Shown here piece after piece: positions 33,594 to 44,551 of a stretch of 64,000 nucleotides of DNA. The DNA comes from Archegozetes longisetosus (Eukaryota > Arthropoda > Arachnida > Sarcoptiformes > Trhypochthoniidae). The stretch lies in contig JAEMBT020000008.1 in NCBI GenBank assembly GCA_018873245.2, positions 6,217,569 to 6,281,568 on the forward strand. The letters are read 5' to 3'. The notes beneath the pieces are model-generated. The model did not search any database and was not told the DNA's origin. It saw nothing but the letters and a program-made list of their open reading frames with translations. Position 1 is the stretch's first letter. Each line of letters opens with the position of its first letter. The position numbers were made by a program, and so were the translations under genes.

Positions 33594-34295
33594 ATGAAAA
33601 TGTATTTTCCGATTATACTATTATCCTTACTATCATTAGTTAATCAATACTCAGTGGAGGCATGTTCAACAGCGTATGATTTCGATTACCTATTATTAGC
33701 CATTCAATGGCCCGAAAGTTTTTGCGAAACACAGAAATGTGCTGCTCATAAGGATGTCTGGTCTATACATGGAGCATGGCCTCAATATCTGAATGGCGAG
33801 TGGCCTGAGAAGTGCTGTTTCGAGAGTACATTCCGGCCCGAGCAATTGGCTTCAATCAAGGCCGAGTTACTTCAGAAATGGGGAACTTTGAAGCTAGATG
33901 GAGATTCAGATGATTTCTGGGCTCACGAATGGGAAAGACACGGAACCTGTGCCATGTCTTCGCCGCTACTCAAGGGAGAACTCAATTACTTCAAATCTAC
34001 TTTGGAGGCATTCAGTGCCTTAGAGTTGGAGAAATGGCTCAGTTCTGCGCAGATAGTTCCGTCAGAGACCAAAGTATATACCGTAACTGAAATTCATTCA
34101 GCCATTTCTAAAGGCTTGGGATTTAAGGTTCAATTGAACTGTTTGAGTAAGAAACATAATTCCTCACCAATTTGGTCACAAATCAACGTCTGCTTAAATA
34201 GAGAAACTCTTAAGCCATTTGACTGTCCGACTAATGGTAATGATAATAAAGGTTGTGGTCACTCTACCGTCGCTTATTTGCCAACAACTAAATGA
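33594..34295 (+). CDS. Secreted ribonuclease T2
   Basis: Acid endoribonuclease that cleaves single-stranded RNA through 2',3'-cyclic phosphates, acting in the secretory/lysosomal route or outside the cell. Intronless, 233 residues, ATG 33594. A signal peptide (YFPIILLSLLSLVNQYSVEA) ends near residue 23. The first active-site block is WSIHGAWP (residues 56-63, catalytic His59) and the second is FWAHEWERHGTC (108-119, with Glu112 and His116). All three catalytic residues are present. The usual HGLWP is HGAWP here. Cysteine pairs flank the core (FCETQKC, KCC, GTC, LNC, VC, DC, GC) as in animal T2 enzymes. TATA box at 33517 and AATAAA at 34397 give a compact transcription unit. In a mite, a digestive or salivary role is possible but not shown. 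Confidence 0.93.
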   Translation: MKMYFPIILLSLLSLVNQYSVEACSTAYDFDYLLLAIQWPESFCETQKCAAHKDVWSIHGAWPQYLNGEWPEKCCFESTFRPEQLASIKAELLQKWGTLKLDGDSDDFWAHEWERHGTCAMSSPLLKGELNYFKSTLEAFSALELEKWLSSAQIVPSETKVYTVTEIHSAISKGLGFKVQLNCLSKKHNSSPIWSQINVCLNRETLKPFDCPTNGNDNKGCGHSTVAYLPTTK

Positions 34296-34396
34296 TTGCT
34301 TACATAAATTACTTATGATTTTGAAATTTTTTTATTGTAAAAGACATTAATTTTGTCAAACAATGTTTACAATGGTTTAATCATTTAATTAATCAT

Positions 34397-34402
34397 AATA
34401 AA
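34397..34402 (+). terminator. Polyadenylation signal of RNase T2 gene
   Basis: AATAAA about 100 bp after the stop codon. Confidence 0.5.
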
Positions 34403-34737
34403 TATCATTTATAGAGGCTTTTCATTGAGCAGATCTTTTTCATAACCAACTTAAACAGAGTTTTATGCAACGAATCACTTATGAAAAATCATTTAACTAT
34501 TTGATGATTGCATACAATGATCAAAATGTTGATATGAAAATATTATTGAAAGTTATTCAAATGATTTTGAGACATAACTGATTTTCTTATAAAATATAAT
34601 TAAATAATCAAAATTGCAGTGATTTTTAGGCTATTCTCTTATTTACAGCTCGTAATCATTACTTCCTTTTCCTTATATTTTAATTTTCTCTCAATAATAA
34701 CACAAATGAATGAAATGAAACCTCAGATACAATTGAT

Positions 34738-34744
34738 TTTTATT
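34738..34744 (-). terminator. Polyadenylation signal (minus strand) of the three-exon unknown gene
   Basis: TAATAAA on the minus strand about 155 bp past the stop at 34900. It supports the stop as the true gene end. Confidence 0.4.
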
Positions 34745-34899
34745 AGAAAATGTATGAAGACATCTTTTCAAATCATAGCATAGTATTAAGTAAGGAACAA
34801 AGTGTCCATAGTAAACAGATAAATCAATGAGTACTCAAACAAAAACTAATCTTAAATAATGGCAGTGAGAGAAAGTACAAATCATCAAATATCTATTAT

Positions 34900-37442
34900 T
34901 TATACCTTTTTAACTAAAATATTATCTGAACAACTGTTTTGAGGCGAATTTTGTGTCTGAGTCACGCAATACTTCCTCTTCAGTGCAGGTCTTAATGGTC
35001 TTATATCCGATGGGTTAGAATATCTGATAATAACTGGTTCTGAAATTTGTTTCTGTTCATTATGGCATTGACTATCAGGTCGATTGACCACTTCCTGTAT
35101 AATAACAATATCATTGTCATCGTCATCATTCACTTGATCAGCATTGACGTCCTTTTTCTGATTACTTGTTCGCGATTTAGGACCAGCTCTTCGTTGGACG
35201 TTACATTCGATTCGCTTATTATCACTATTGCTATTGTCGTGAAGAACAGGAACTTTTTGAACCATCATTTTGTCCTCAATTTTCGGCTTCAGTGGAATTA
35301 TTGTCTCATTAGAAGCGAATACAAGAATCGGAGTGTCAGTTATCGAAATCTTAGTGACAGGAGTTGTGGTCTCTTCGCCACAATTGCCTTCACATTCTTC
35401 AGAACCACAGTCAAAGCAGATAACATTGCCGGCAGTTATTATCTCACTATTAACAGAAGCTTCTTCATCATTATTATTTGATTGAAGCTCGAGTTCCGAA
35501 TCATTAATGCTCATGACGTCAACTTGGTTGGATTCATCATCAGAATCCCGACAACTGTGACCCCATTCAGGCTCTACTAGTTCTAAACAACACGGACAAC
35601 GAGTTATTCTGAAAATTTGAAAATAATTTCTCCTTTTATATCAATCTTTTTTATAGTTACAAATATCCCAAAACCAAAATAAAACAATTTCACGCAAACA
35701 ACAATTTAATCCAAAATCTAAGACAGATACAGCTAAGCTCGAGTTGAGCCAAGAGTTAAAAAGTTATATAAAAATAAATTAAAACTTTATTAGTGAAAGT
35801 GTTCATACTTTACAACTCCAACGTCAACAGGTTTCAACTGCATCGCAATTATTCTCGACTTCCAATTCAGTCCTGTTTCAAGCCTCCGATATTTCTCTAA
35901 CCTTTGCCTTCTATTGAAACAGTATTCGTGGCTTTCGCTTCTTGGACCCCACATCTTATCAATACCAGCGAACCCGGTGTTCGATCGTGTTATTCTAGTC
36001 GACGATTTACCACTTTGCGGGACATTAACTGACGATATAGTCCTATCCGAACAAAATTCTTCAATTTTACGACTCTTAATAGAAACATCTTGAGCCGACA
36101 TTCCGTTATCCGCTGCCGAATCCCTAACTCTCTTGCCCATAAGTGAAGTCCATTCGAAGACATTCGTATAAACTTCAAGCTCTTGCTTTTGTTCTTCAAT
36201 CTGTAATCGTTTCCTTTGTTCAATACTCTTGCTCTTGCGGTACTTCTCTTCTTCTTCATTCTGCTTCTGCTTTTCAGCCATCAGCGATTTGTGCAAATTC
36301 TCTAAATCAGTTTGAATCCTGTCTCTGATGACAGGATTCGGAGGCAAGTTTGCTTTGAATTTCTGCAATCTTTCATTATAGTGTTGAGCACTTCTGTACC
36401 ATTGCATTTTCCTTTCGTTAAATACATGCGTCAAATCAGGTGATTGGGTCATTGGACTTCGAATCAACTGTTGATCAAATAATTTAATTTTAAATTACTT
36501 ATCAAATTTCTAATGTATTCTATTTAAGAGCCGTTCAACATCTTATGCAAAAAATACTTCTTCAAGATTTTAAGAAAAGATTTCTGGTTTTGAGAAGATA
36601 TTCATATAAAGAATCAATTAAGAAAATGAAATAATCAGACAATTTATTAATTATTATACCTTAAGATTGGGCATAAGTATATTTCCATTAGTATTGGTTT
36701 CAGGCTTAGAGATTTTGGCGATATTTCTTAGCGGCCAATTGACCTTCAGGTCAATTTTAGGTTTGGCTTTATACTCATTGGCAGGAATGAGATTGAGATA
36801 TTTGAAAAATGTTTGGTCATCCATACAATCAGGATCGGGATCTTCTGGAGGCAGAACTCGTTCTCTTGTTCGAAGTGAAGGCCGAAGTGATGCAGATCTT
36901 GAAAACGACTGATTCGACGACTGCTGTTGTGTCCATAAGCGGTATTTTGGTGGCGATAGTGATGGCCTTAATGCAGATGAAGATGAAGAGGAAGTACTAG
37001 TTACTGTAGTGTTTGGTAAATGTTTGTTGGGTTTGTTGATCACAACATAATGTGTGTCAACCCTTTCCACGTGATTGTGTTGTGATTTCAGTTCAGTAGG
37101 AAGTGCTTGTGATGAGACACGAGTCGATGATGAAGAGGAAGATGTGAGGGATGTGCTGCCGTTAACTATTGGAGTTTTGTATCCGATTTTAGGGTTGCTA
37201 TTGACCAAAATTATGTTACTCTTGTTCTCATTTACTATTATTCTTTGCTGATTGTCTGAGTTGACGAACTTTGGCGACTGAACCGATACCGGGTTTCGCA
37301 CTGCTATCGCTGGACGACTCGGCACCGAACTCGTGACTTTTGGCACGCTGTCCGAGTCGTCATCTATTACTATCGTTACTATTCCTAAACTGTTTGTGTT
37401 AATGATTCGACTCTGAGGTATGGTTGTCGTCTTTGAAGACAT
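34900..37442 (-). CDS. Unrecognised 716-residue low-complexity protein, three exons
   Basis: Exons 37442-36660, 36467-35809 and 35608-34900; introns of 192 bp (phase 0, donor AAG|GTATAA, acceptor GATCAACAG) and 200 bp (phase 2, donor AAA|GTATGA, acceptor AAATTTTCAG). ATG 37442 follows an in-frame TAG. Exon 1 is Ser/Thr/Asn-rich and disordered, ending in a conserved-looking block (CMDDQTFFKYLNLIPANEYK). Exon 2 holds a charged helix/coiled coil (about residues 300-370, EEEEKYRKSKSIEQRKRLQI) and basic segments. Exon 3 opens with a possible zinc site, RCPCCLELVEPEWGHSC, then CFDCGSEECEGNC and an acidic tract (DDDDNDIVIIQEV). Composition suggests a nuclear, possibly chromatin- or RNA-linked protein; this is inference. 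Unspliced, the three blocks look like separate genes. No family is recognised. Confidence 0.62.
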
Positions 37443-40400
37443 TTTCTAAAACCTTAGTATCGAGAAGAAAAAATTTCTTAAAAGCATTTATCAAAAATTT
37501 CAATTAAGCTTCAAATATATTGAAGTCTTACGTATGAGATTTAGAATCTCGTATAAATGACTCAGAGATAGTGATATAGTTTATGACAGTGGTTTTCATA
37601 CTGCGTTTCACAGCCCACTAGCTGTTTACGAAATCATAAAATCTAACTTTAAGTCCTGAAGGAATCACGTAACGAGTCCCACACAAGTGGGCCGCGACCC
37701 TTAAGAGCTTATACTGTTTGTGTAGAATTTTGGTGCTAAAGCCAATTTTCTCATTAACGAAAAAATTTGCATCAACCATCAAGTTGGTACTGGATATTGA
37801 CAACTGAGTAAATACTAAGATTGATAGTTACGAGATAAATCACTTTATAATAATGAGCACTAGCTATGGATACCATTAAACTTCTAGAACTAATACTGAA
37901 GGGGTTTAATCACTTTTTAATATTTGGCTTAATATATGCAATCCACTCAAACAATTTGATGAGAAATAGATTATAGGCTGCAGGGGTTCTACGTTATGGT
38001 CTCGAGACATCAAATTCAGACATGACTCGTATACTTCAATATAGGAGTACTCATCCAACAGGACATATTAGAGACGAAACATGCAACAACTAGACAACTG
38101 CAATAATTATAACTAATTTTATTTGCCTCCTAATATCACCAGAGCTTTACCTCATAAATTAGCTCAAATATGAACTAACTAGAATAGAAACATATAAATC
38201 TAGAATTAAATTAATACTTCTAATCACAAATGTTGGTGGAGTCCGGATTAAAAATTGATCGAATAAATGACTGCTTATTTGTAAATGTAGAGATGCCAAC
38301 TTTATTCTATTCAATTAGTAATACCCGATATTTTAGTTGATCGTTAGAGTGAACATTCAGTCACACTAATATTTTACAATAACTTAAATATCATATTTCA
38401 TATTATTCTTTAAAATTCAAATTAACTTATCTTAATAATTAAACAATTAGATAGAATGAGTCATATACAGAATACAATAGAGTGATTATCCAACTCTTTT
38501 GCTACATTTCGTTATATAGATCACAAACCCTTATCGGGACAATCGTTTCAGTAAACAATGTACCAAAAAACAATCGCAAAACAATTTAGATAAGTCATCA
38601 TTTGGTTACTTCCAGTGGTTATGATGTAATAAAAATGTTTCAAATTATTCTTAAGTAATTTCTCTAAATCAAAATTCAATTTTCAACTATTACCCGAAAT
38701 TCGGGAATTGACTTGGGCATATATTAAGCAATTAATCGAACGATTCAAACTAAATTCAGTTCAATTATTTTTAATTGTGAAAAATTATTAATCAAAAGAA
38801 TAAATTTAATCAATTAAAGCTGAAAATTTGATTAAATTAGAGAAAATGAACCATTTACAAAAATTAAACAATAGATAATACGAAGCTTGACATGAGTTCA
38901 GAATTGACTCACTTGTTAATGCACAGAATCTGAGAAATATCATGATTATATTGACGATTCCATCAAATTCTCAGAATAATTAACAAAATAGATTTGAATA
39001 AGTCAGTGCAAATAAACTAAAACTGCTGCCTGTGGTTCAAACTGAATCTAAACTACAGCTCAATTCCTACTAAGTCTATTAAATAAATAAGGGATTTTCC
39101 ATTCATTGTATTCATAGATAATAATTGTATTTTGAATAATTCGTAAATCAGATCAGGAAAGCATTGCTCATATTTCTACCATAAACAATTACAAACACTA
39201 CAATTGTATATATTTCAAAATAATTACATCTTATAAACAAAATTATCAAAATTTCAAATCACTTACTTTTAATTATTTGAATAAAATTTGAATTTATATT
39301 TAACACAATTAATATTCGAGTTGACTGTCATGACAGCCACACTTCCATTCAATAGCTTAAGAATTGAAGTCAAACACTACATGCAACCACACTCTTTATA
39401 AAACCAATAGCCAGATATACCTCACATCAACTATCTGATGCTGTGATTCAAACTCATTTTACTTGAAGTTATATTTTTAAAATTTTCTTGATAATTAACT
39501 AGACTTTCTTACTATAACTGAATTAATTTTTAATTAATCAAGTTAACTGAGTTTGACTGTATAAAAGGACAACAAATTACGTACGATCTAAATGTTAGGG
39601 AACCCAACAGAGTTGATTGAATCCTTAAATTCGCATTAGTTTCCTAAATAGGCTTTTTATAAGCTAATGTTCCATTTTAACAAATTTATTAAGCTCACAT
39701 ATTTATTTTTTATCATGATCAAAATCTAGTAATCTATTAGAAAATAATGATGAAACAATTGAGTGCATTTCAAATGCAAATATGATAAAGATTCAAAAAA
39801 TTGACTTAACATTTCTCTAGTACTCCTCAAACTAGTGCAAAAGTTAAGGCTAGAACTCATACAGATCTGAAATAATGTGTGTTTCAACTATACAACTAAT
39901 TTTTACTCTCATTTTTTCAGATTAAGAATTAGGTGTATTTTAAAAGATCGATTGAATTAATTATTTATACTTTTCAAAGTGAAAAGTTAGGGCTACAACC
40001 TGTATAGATCTGAACTATTGTGTGCTAAAGGTCCCAACTATGCAACGCTATCTTACTTTCTATATTCTCAGAGTTGAGCCTTTTTAATAGGTTAAGAATT
40101 CAATTCTTACATTTTAGCAATGCTTAGCCTCAAGTCATTGTTACATAATTTCAACTTTAAAGCCTAATTTTAGAGATCCATTCTTATTTGTGACTCAGTT
40201 ATAGTGAGTAATCGTAAGGTCATGAGTGGCATTAGGTTCGAAAACCTTGAATATGAACCATAAGAAACTTGTTTTTCAATCATATTAGTCCATAAGCTGA
40301 AAGCCTCAGCTTATGAAGGAACTGAAACTTTTCCTCAAGCCTTGAGAACTAGATAAAAAACAACATAATTTATGGACATAAGAGGAAATCTAAAGTAATA

Positions 40401-40674
40401 TTGATATAGTAATAATAAATGCAACACATAATAGATTCCAAATAAAAACATTTTATTTACGATTAAAGTGAAGTTGAAAATCAAAACAATTTTTATTTAC
40501 GTAAAAATGACTATAGGGACAAGAAAATAAAAAACAAATTTGAGGAATAGAAAAACAACAAAAATATAGTAATCTAGATAAATATTAATGAAAAATCTAT
40601 TTCTTAAATCTAAAATTGGATAACTTTAAGACTATTCGACAAATCAATTAATATATCAATCACAAAGTCTCGAA
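37443..40674. other. Gene-free AT-rich stretch
   Basis: Divergent region between the three-exon unknown (-) and REXO1 (+), so both promoters should be here. No clear TATA box or repeat with defined ends was found. Confidence 0.45.
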
Positions 40675-43600
40675 ATGTTACCAACTTCTGGCTATTTTCG
40701 AGATATATTGTGCCCATTCTTGAAGTCCGGCTACTGCGAACGAACTCATTGCCATTATCGACATGAAAGTAGATATCAATTAAAGCCATCGACATCGAAG
40801 TCAATCCCGAGTTATGTTCCGACACCTGTTGCCCAACTTAAGTCAACTCATTACCAAAACAACAATAACATCAGTAGCGATACCAACGATAATAAGAGTA
40901 TTAATAGTGATAATAATATTCCTGTTTATAAACCGACGCCAATCAGTCAACTGAAGAAACAGCAAATTGGAAGTTATAGTTCCAGCACTGATGAAATTTG
41001 TGCTCAATCGTATGACAATAGTAATGATTCTAAGCCCAAGAAGAATAAAACAACTACTGATGAGGGTTCGATCAGAAAGTCGATTGAAAAGCAAAGAAAG
41101 TCAAGCGAAACTAAATCTGATGACAAGATTAAGACTAAGAAAGAGATTAAGAACAAAAATGAGTCCAAATCTTCGACCAAAGAACTTAAAAATGATGGTA
41201 AATCGAGTGACAAGTCTGAGAAAAAAGGCGGCAATAAAGCAGAGAAAAGTTATGATTCTGTTAATGAACTTAATAGCGATTCGAGTGATGAATCAACCGA
41301 TAGTCAATTGAATTCTAGTAAAAAGAAATCTTTTGATGAGATGATCGGTGGTTGCGGAGATGTTTATGAACCTGTTTCTAAAAAAGTTCGTGTAGCTCAT
41401 CAGTCTTCATCTTCTGTGGTATTATTTTTGACAATAATTATTAGATTTTATTGTTTAACTTTTTGACGTGTATATTTTTGGTTTTTTGATAATTAGTTAC
41501 CAAAGAAAATAGAGAAGAAAGCCTTACGACCAACACCTTCGCAAGTAATGCAACAAAGATTTATTGCGCAAATGAATAAAGTTGAGAATAATGGAAAAGA
41601 TTCGGTAATAATTGGTCGATTGATAACTCAATATATATTCCGAATTCTACACTCGAGTTTGATGTGGAATTTTCCTTTTTAACGCAACTACTATTGTATA
41701 TAACATAAAACATTTTGATATTGCATGTTCCAGGCATGATTTGAATGCTCAGTAGTCAAATTTTTCATTGCCTTCTATTAACTCGAGCTCGGGATCGGAT
41801 ATAAATATTGATTTGTTAAGCATTTGAATAAATTTTAATCTAATATTTGATTAACTTTTAAGGGTCAGAATACAACAAAGCCGCGAACCGCCCAGACTCC
41901 TAGCTCCGCTGATAATGAAAGTAGTAATAGCATAGTAGGCAAGAAAAGAATCGCTCATCAGCAAGGTGTTATGAAAAGGCCGACAATTATCGGTAATTTT
42001 GGGAATAAAGTGCCGCTAAAGACAAGACAGCTATATCTCAACAAGTTTATCGATGAGTTCTTGAAGTTTTGTACAGAAGAAGAAGCTTTTAAAAGAGTAA
42101 ATATATTTTGTATATCAATTTATAAATCCGTTGGTAAGATAAAAGAAATTTTTCTATTTTCTGTCTATTTATCGGTTGATTTCGTTGATTTGTTTAAAAA
42201 ACATCAGGTTATTTGGATATTTGTTTCGAGAATAAATTCTAAAAACATTTTTCTGTTAACAGGGGTTAGAATCTGAGAAGTCAGTTTACGATCGAAGCAA
42301 AACTGGTAATCTTTATAAAAATATTTCTGTACAAGAAGTTAAAAAAATCCGATCAGAAGCTGATGAGAGAATGAATACGTCACCGTCTAAACAAAATTTG
42401 TCACCCGGCAAGATGAAAACATTGGGAAATCAAAAGGTTTCACACGAGGCTATACTTAATGGGAAAATTTCGGGAACTTTTAGTATAGAAAAAAGACAGA
42501 AATCTTTAAAAGCAGAAGAATTAAGCGAAACTGAGTTATATAGAATGCTTTATAAGTATGTTATGAATGAATCGCAGCTGAAAGAATATGGTTATCCTCG
42601 AGTCGATCCTTCGAACAGAGGGTGTGTCCTTTTACCCAAATTAGATTCAAGCAAGATGAGAAACAATTATGAATCTCGTGTCAGGAATTGTTCGCGTTGT
42701 CAAAAGATCTTTACAGTTGATGAGGAGGATATGCCAATCAGGAAAGAAGTTTGCATTTATCATCCGGGAAGACTTTGGAACGAAAGGTTTAATCGAAGTA
42801 TTGAGAGAAAGTATTCCTGCTGTAAGAATGATGCTGGCTCTGGTGGTTGTTGTTCTAATAATTCTCATATTATTGACGGCTTCGATAGACCTGATTATAG
42901 AAGTAATTATGTTCGAACTCTACCAAAGAAACCCCCTCCGCAATCCGGTTATTATGGTATTTATGGTCTCGACTGCGAAATGGTATTCAATAGTTTTAGA
43001 GGAAACTAATTTTAAGCTTCCTGTTGATCTGTAGCTCATATTGAAAATCACACTCATACATGAATATATTTCAATCAAGTTTCAAATTGTGTTTTTAAGC
43101 CTGAAATAATTGGGATTTCAAACTGAAACATAGAGTATTATCAATGAGCATGATCTACAGCAATATCAGCTACAGTTGAGCTAGAAAGCTTTTAATATTG
43201 ATTCGAGTTATTTAAAATATTTGAATTGCAGTGTTATACAACACATGGTCTTGAATTGACTCGTGTAACAGTAGTTAATGTGAAGCACCAAACAATTTAC
43301 GAATCATTAGTGAAGCCATCGCATCCAATACTCGACTATAACAGCAAATTTTCTGGTATTAAAGAGGGAGATCTCAATACAGTTACCACTACTATAGCTG
43401 ATGTTCAAGCACGACTCTTGACTCTGTTTAATGATAAAACTATCTTAATTGGTCATAGCTTGGAAAGTGACTTAAAAGCTTTAAAGTTGATACATGACAC
43501 CGTTATAGATACGGCTCAAGTATTTCCTCATAAAAGAGGCCTTCCCTACAAAAGAGCCTTGCGAACTCTAACTGCTGAATTTCTTCAGAAGATAATTCAA

Positions 43601-44551
43601 GACGACGGTAAACATTCACTTATTTTAAATCAGATCTTCTCCAAACCTTTGAGACTTTAGTTGACTTCTCTTGTGATTGTTGCAGCTGTCGCTGAGATTT
43701 GCATTTGAAACTATCTGAAAAATGTACGGTAGATAAAATGAAACATAATATATTTAAGGTCAAAACTAACAAATATTGTAACTGCACATTTAATGAGATA
43801 TTATTAAGTTTATCTATTAAACTATTATGCATACTTTAGATGATAGTTTTCTATACCGTACATTTTTCAGATAGTTTCATTTGTTTTCATAAACTTGAAA
43901 CAGATATAGTAGTCATTTAACCCTATTTAAGTTAATTTAAGATTAGTTAATAATGAATACTTCAACTTATAAAATACCATTAGTGACTGTTTTAGCAACT
44001 ATTTAGGGATCAGATAGCAATTAGTTTCAATTAACTATTTTATAATTCCTTAAGATTCTTAATGAAAATGTAGAACACTTTAGATTAAACAGAATTGTGA
44101 GTGCGAGGCGCAAATAATAACGGGGTGAAAGTTAACTTAATTTTGTCAACAATCGAAGAAAGAACACAAACTTTTATTGGTCGTTTAAAGTTTTAATATG
44201 AACTCGAGTTAATTTTACAATAGTGGGGATATCATGCCTTTTAGTATGAATTTTATGCTTAAAACATAAGTAAAGCGTCCTTTAAGTTACGCAGGATTAC
44301 AGGGCCTGATACCTCTGAATTGTTGCCTATTCCTACTCTTATCCACATTAAAAGATACAACAATAAAAAAAAGTTTGTGCACTATTCATTCAAGGCTCTC
44401 AATCATTGATATTTTTAGATAATTCTTCGCAACTTAATATGTTTTTTTGTGTTTTATAGTTGGTGGACATGATAGTCAAGAGGACGCGACCGCAGCTCTA
44501 AGACTAATGCTATGGAAAATTCACGAAGATTTAAAAAAATTTAAGCGATGA
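40675..44551 (+). CDS. REXO1: RNA exonuclease 1 homologue (REXO1-like, DEDDh 3'-5' exonuclease), six exons
   Basis: Exons 40675-41418, 41497-41604, 41863-42096, 42263-42982, 43232-43607 and 44460-44551, 757 residues. The first four introns are phase 0 and the last is phase 1, all with GT-AG ends. The N-terminus (STGYF-like TSGYFRDILCPF) leads into a CCCH-type finger, CPFLKSGYC-x4-C-x3-H, as in REXO1. A long charged Lys/Ser/Asp-rich linker follows, then a Cys/His cluster (NCSRCQK, KYSCCKNDAGSGGCC). The exonuclease domain has all five DEDDh residues: D599 and E601 in GLDCEM, D682 in GHSLESDLKAL, and H731 and D736 in GHDSQEDATA. It trims structured RNA 3' ends in the nucleus or nucleolus. Exon 6 is essential, since it supplies the final two catalytic residues. 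Intron 5 (852 bp) contains a MITE. Confidence 0.93.
43702..43883. repeat. Small MITE in REXO1 intron 5
   Basis: Ends CATTTGAAACTATCTGAAAA and its inverse (GATAGTTTCATTTG at 43870-43883) are about 28 bp long and include ATGTACGGTA. Total length is about 180 bp. It sits wholly within the intron and does not touch the splice sites. Confidence 0.78.

Noticed and set aside
35047..35485. Plus-strand frames of 144 and 71 codons
   Set aside because: Antisense shadows of exon 3 of the 716-residue protein.
35790..35808. Stop codon at 35790 as the end of a separate gene
   Set aside because: A phase-matched donor at 35808 joins to 35608 with an intact frame; the stop is inside the intron.
37618..37803. 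61-codon minus-strand frame
   Set aside because: No features; starts from a non-ATG codon.
41004..41311. Frames overlapping REXO1 exon 1 on both strands
   Set aside because: Shadows of low-complexity Lys/Ser coding.
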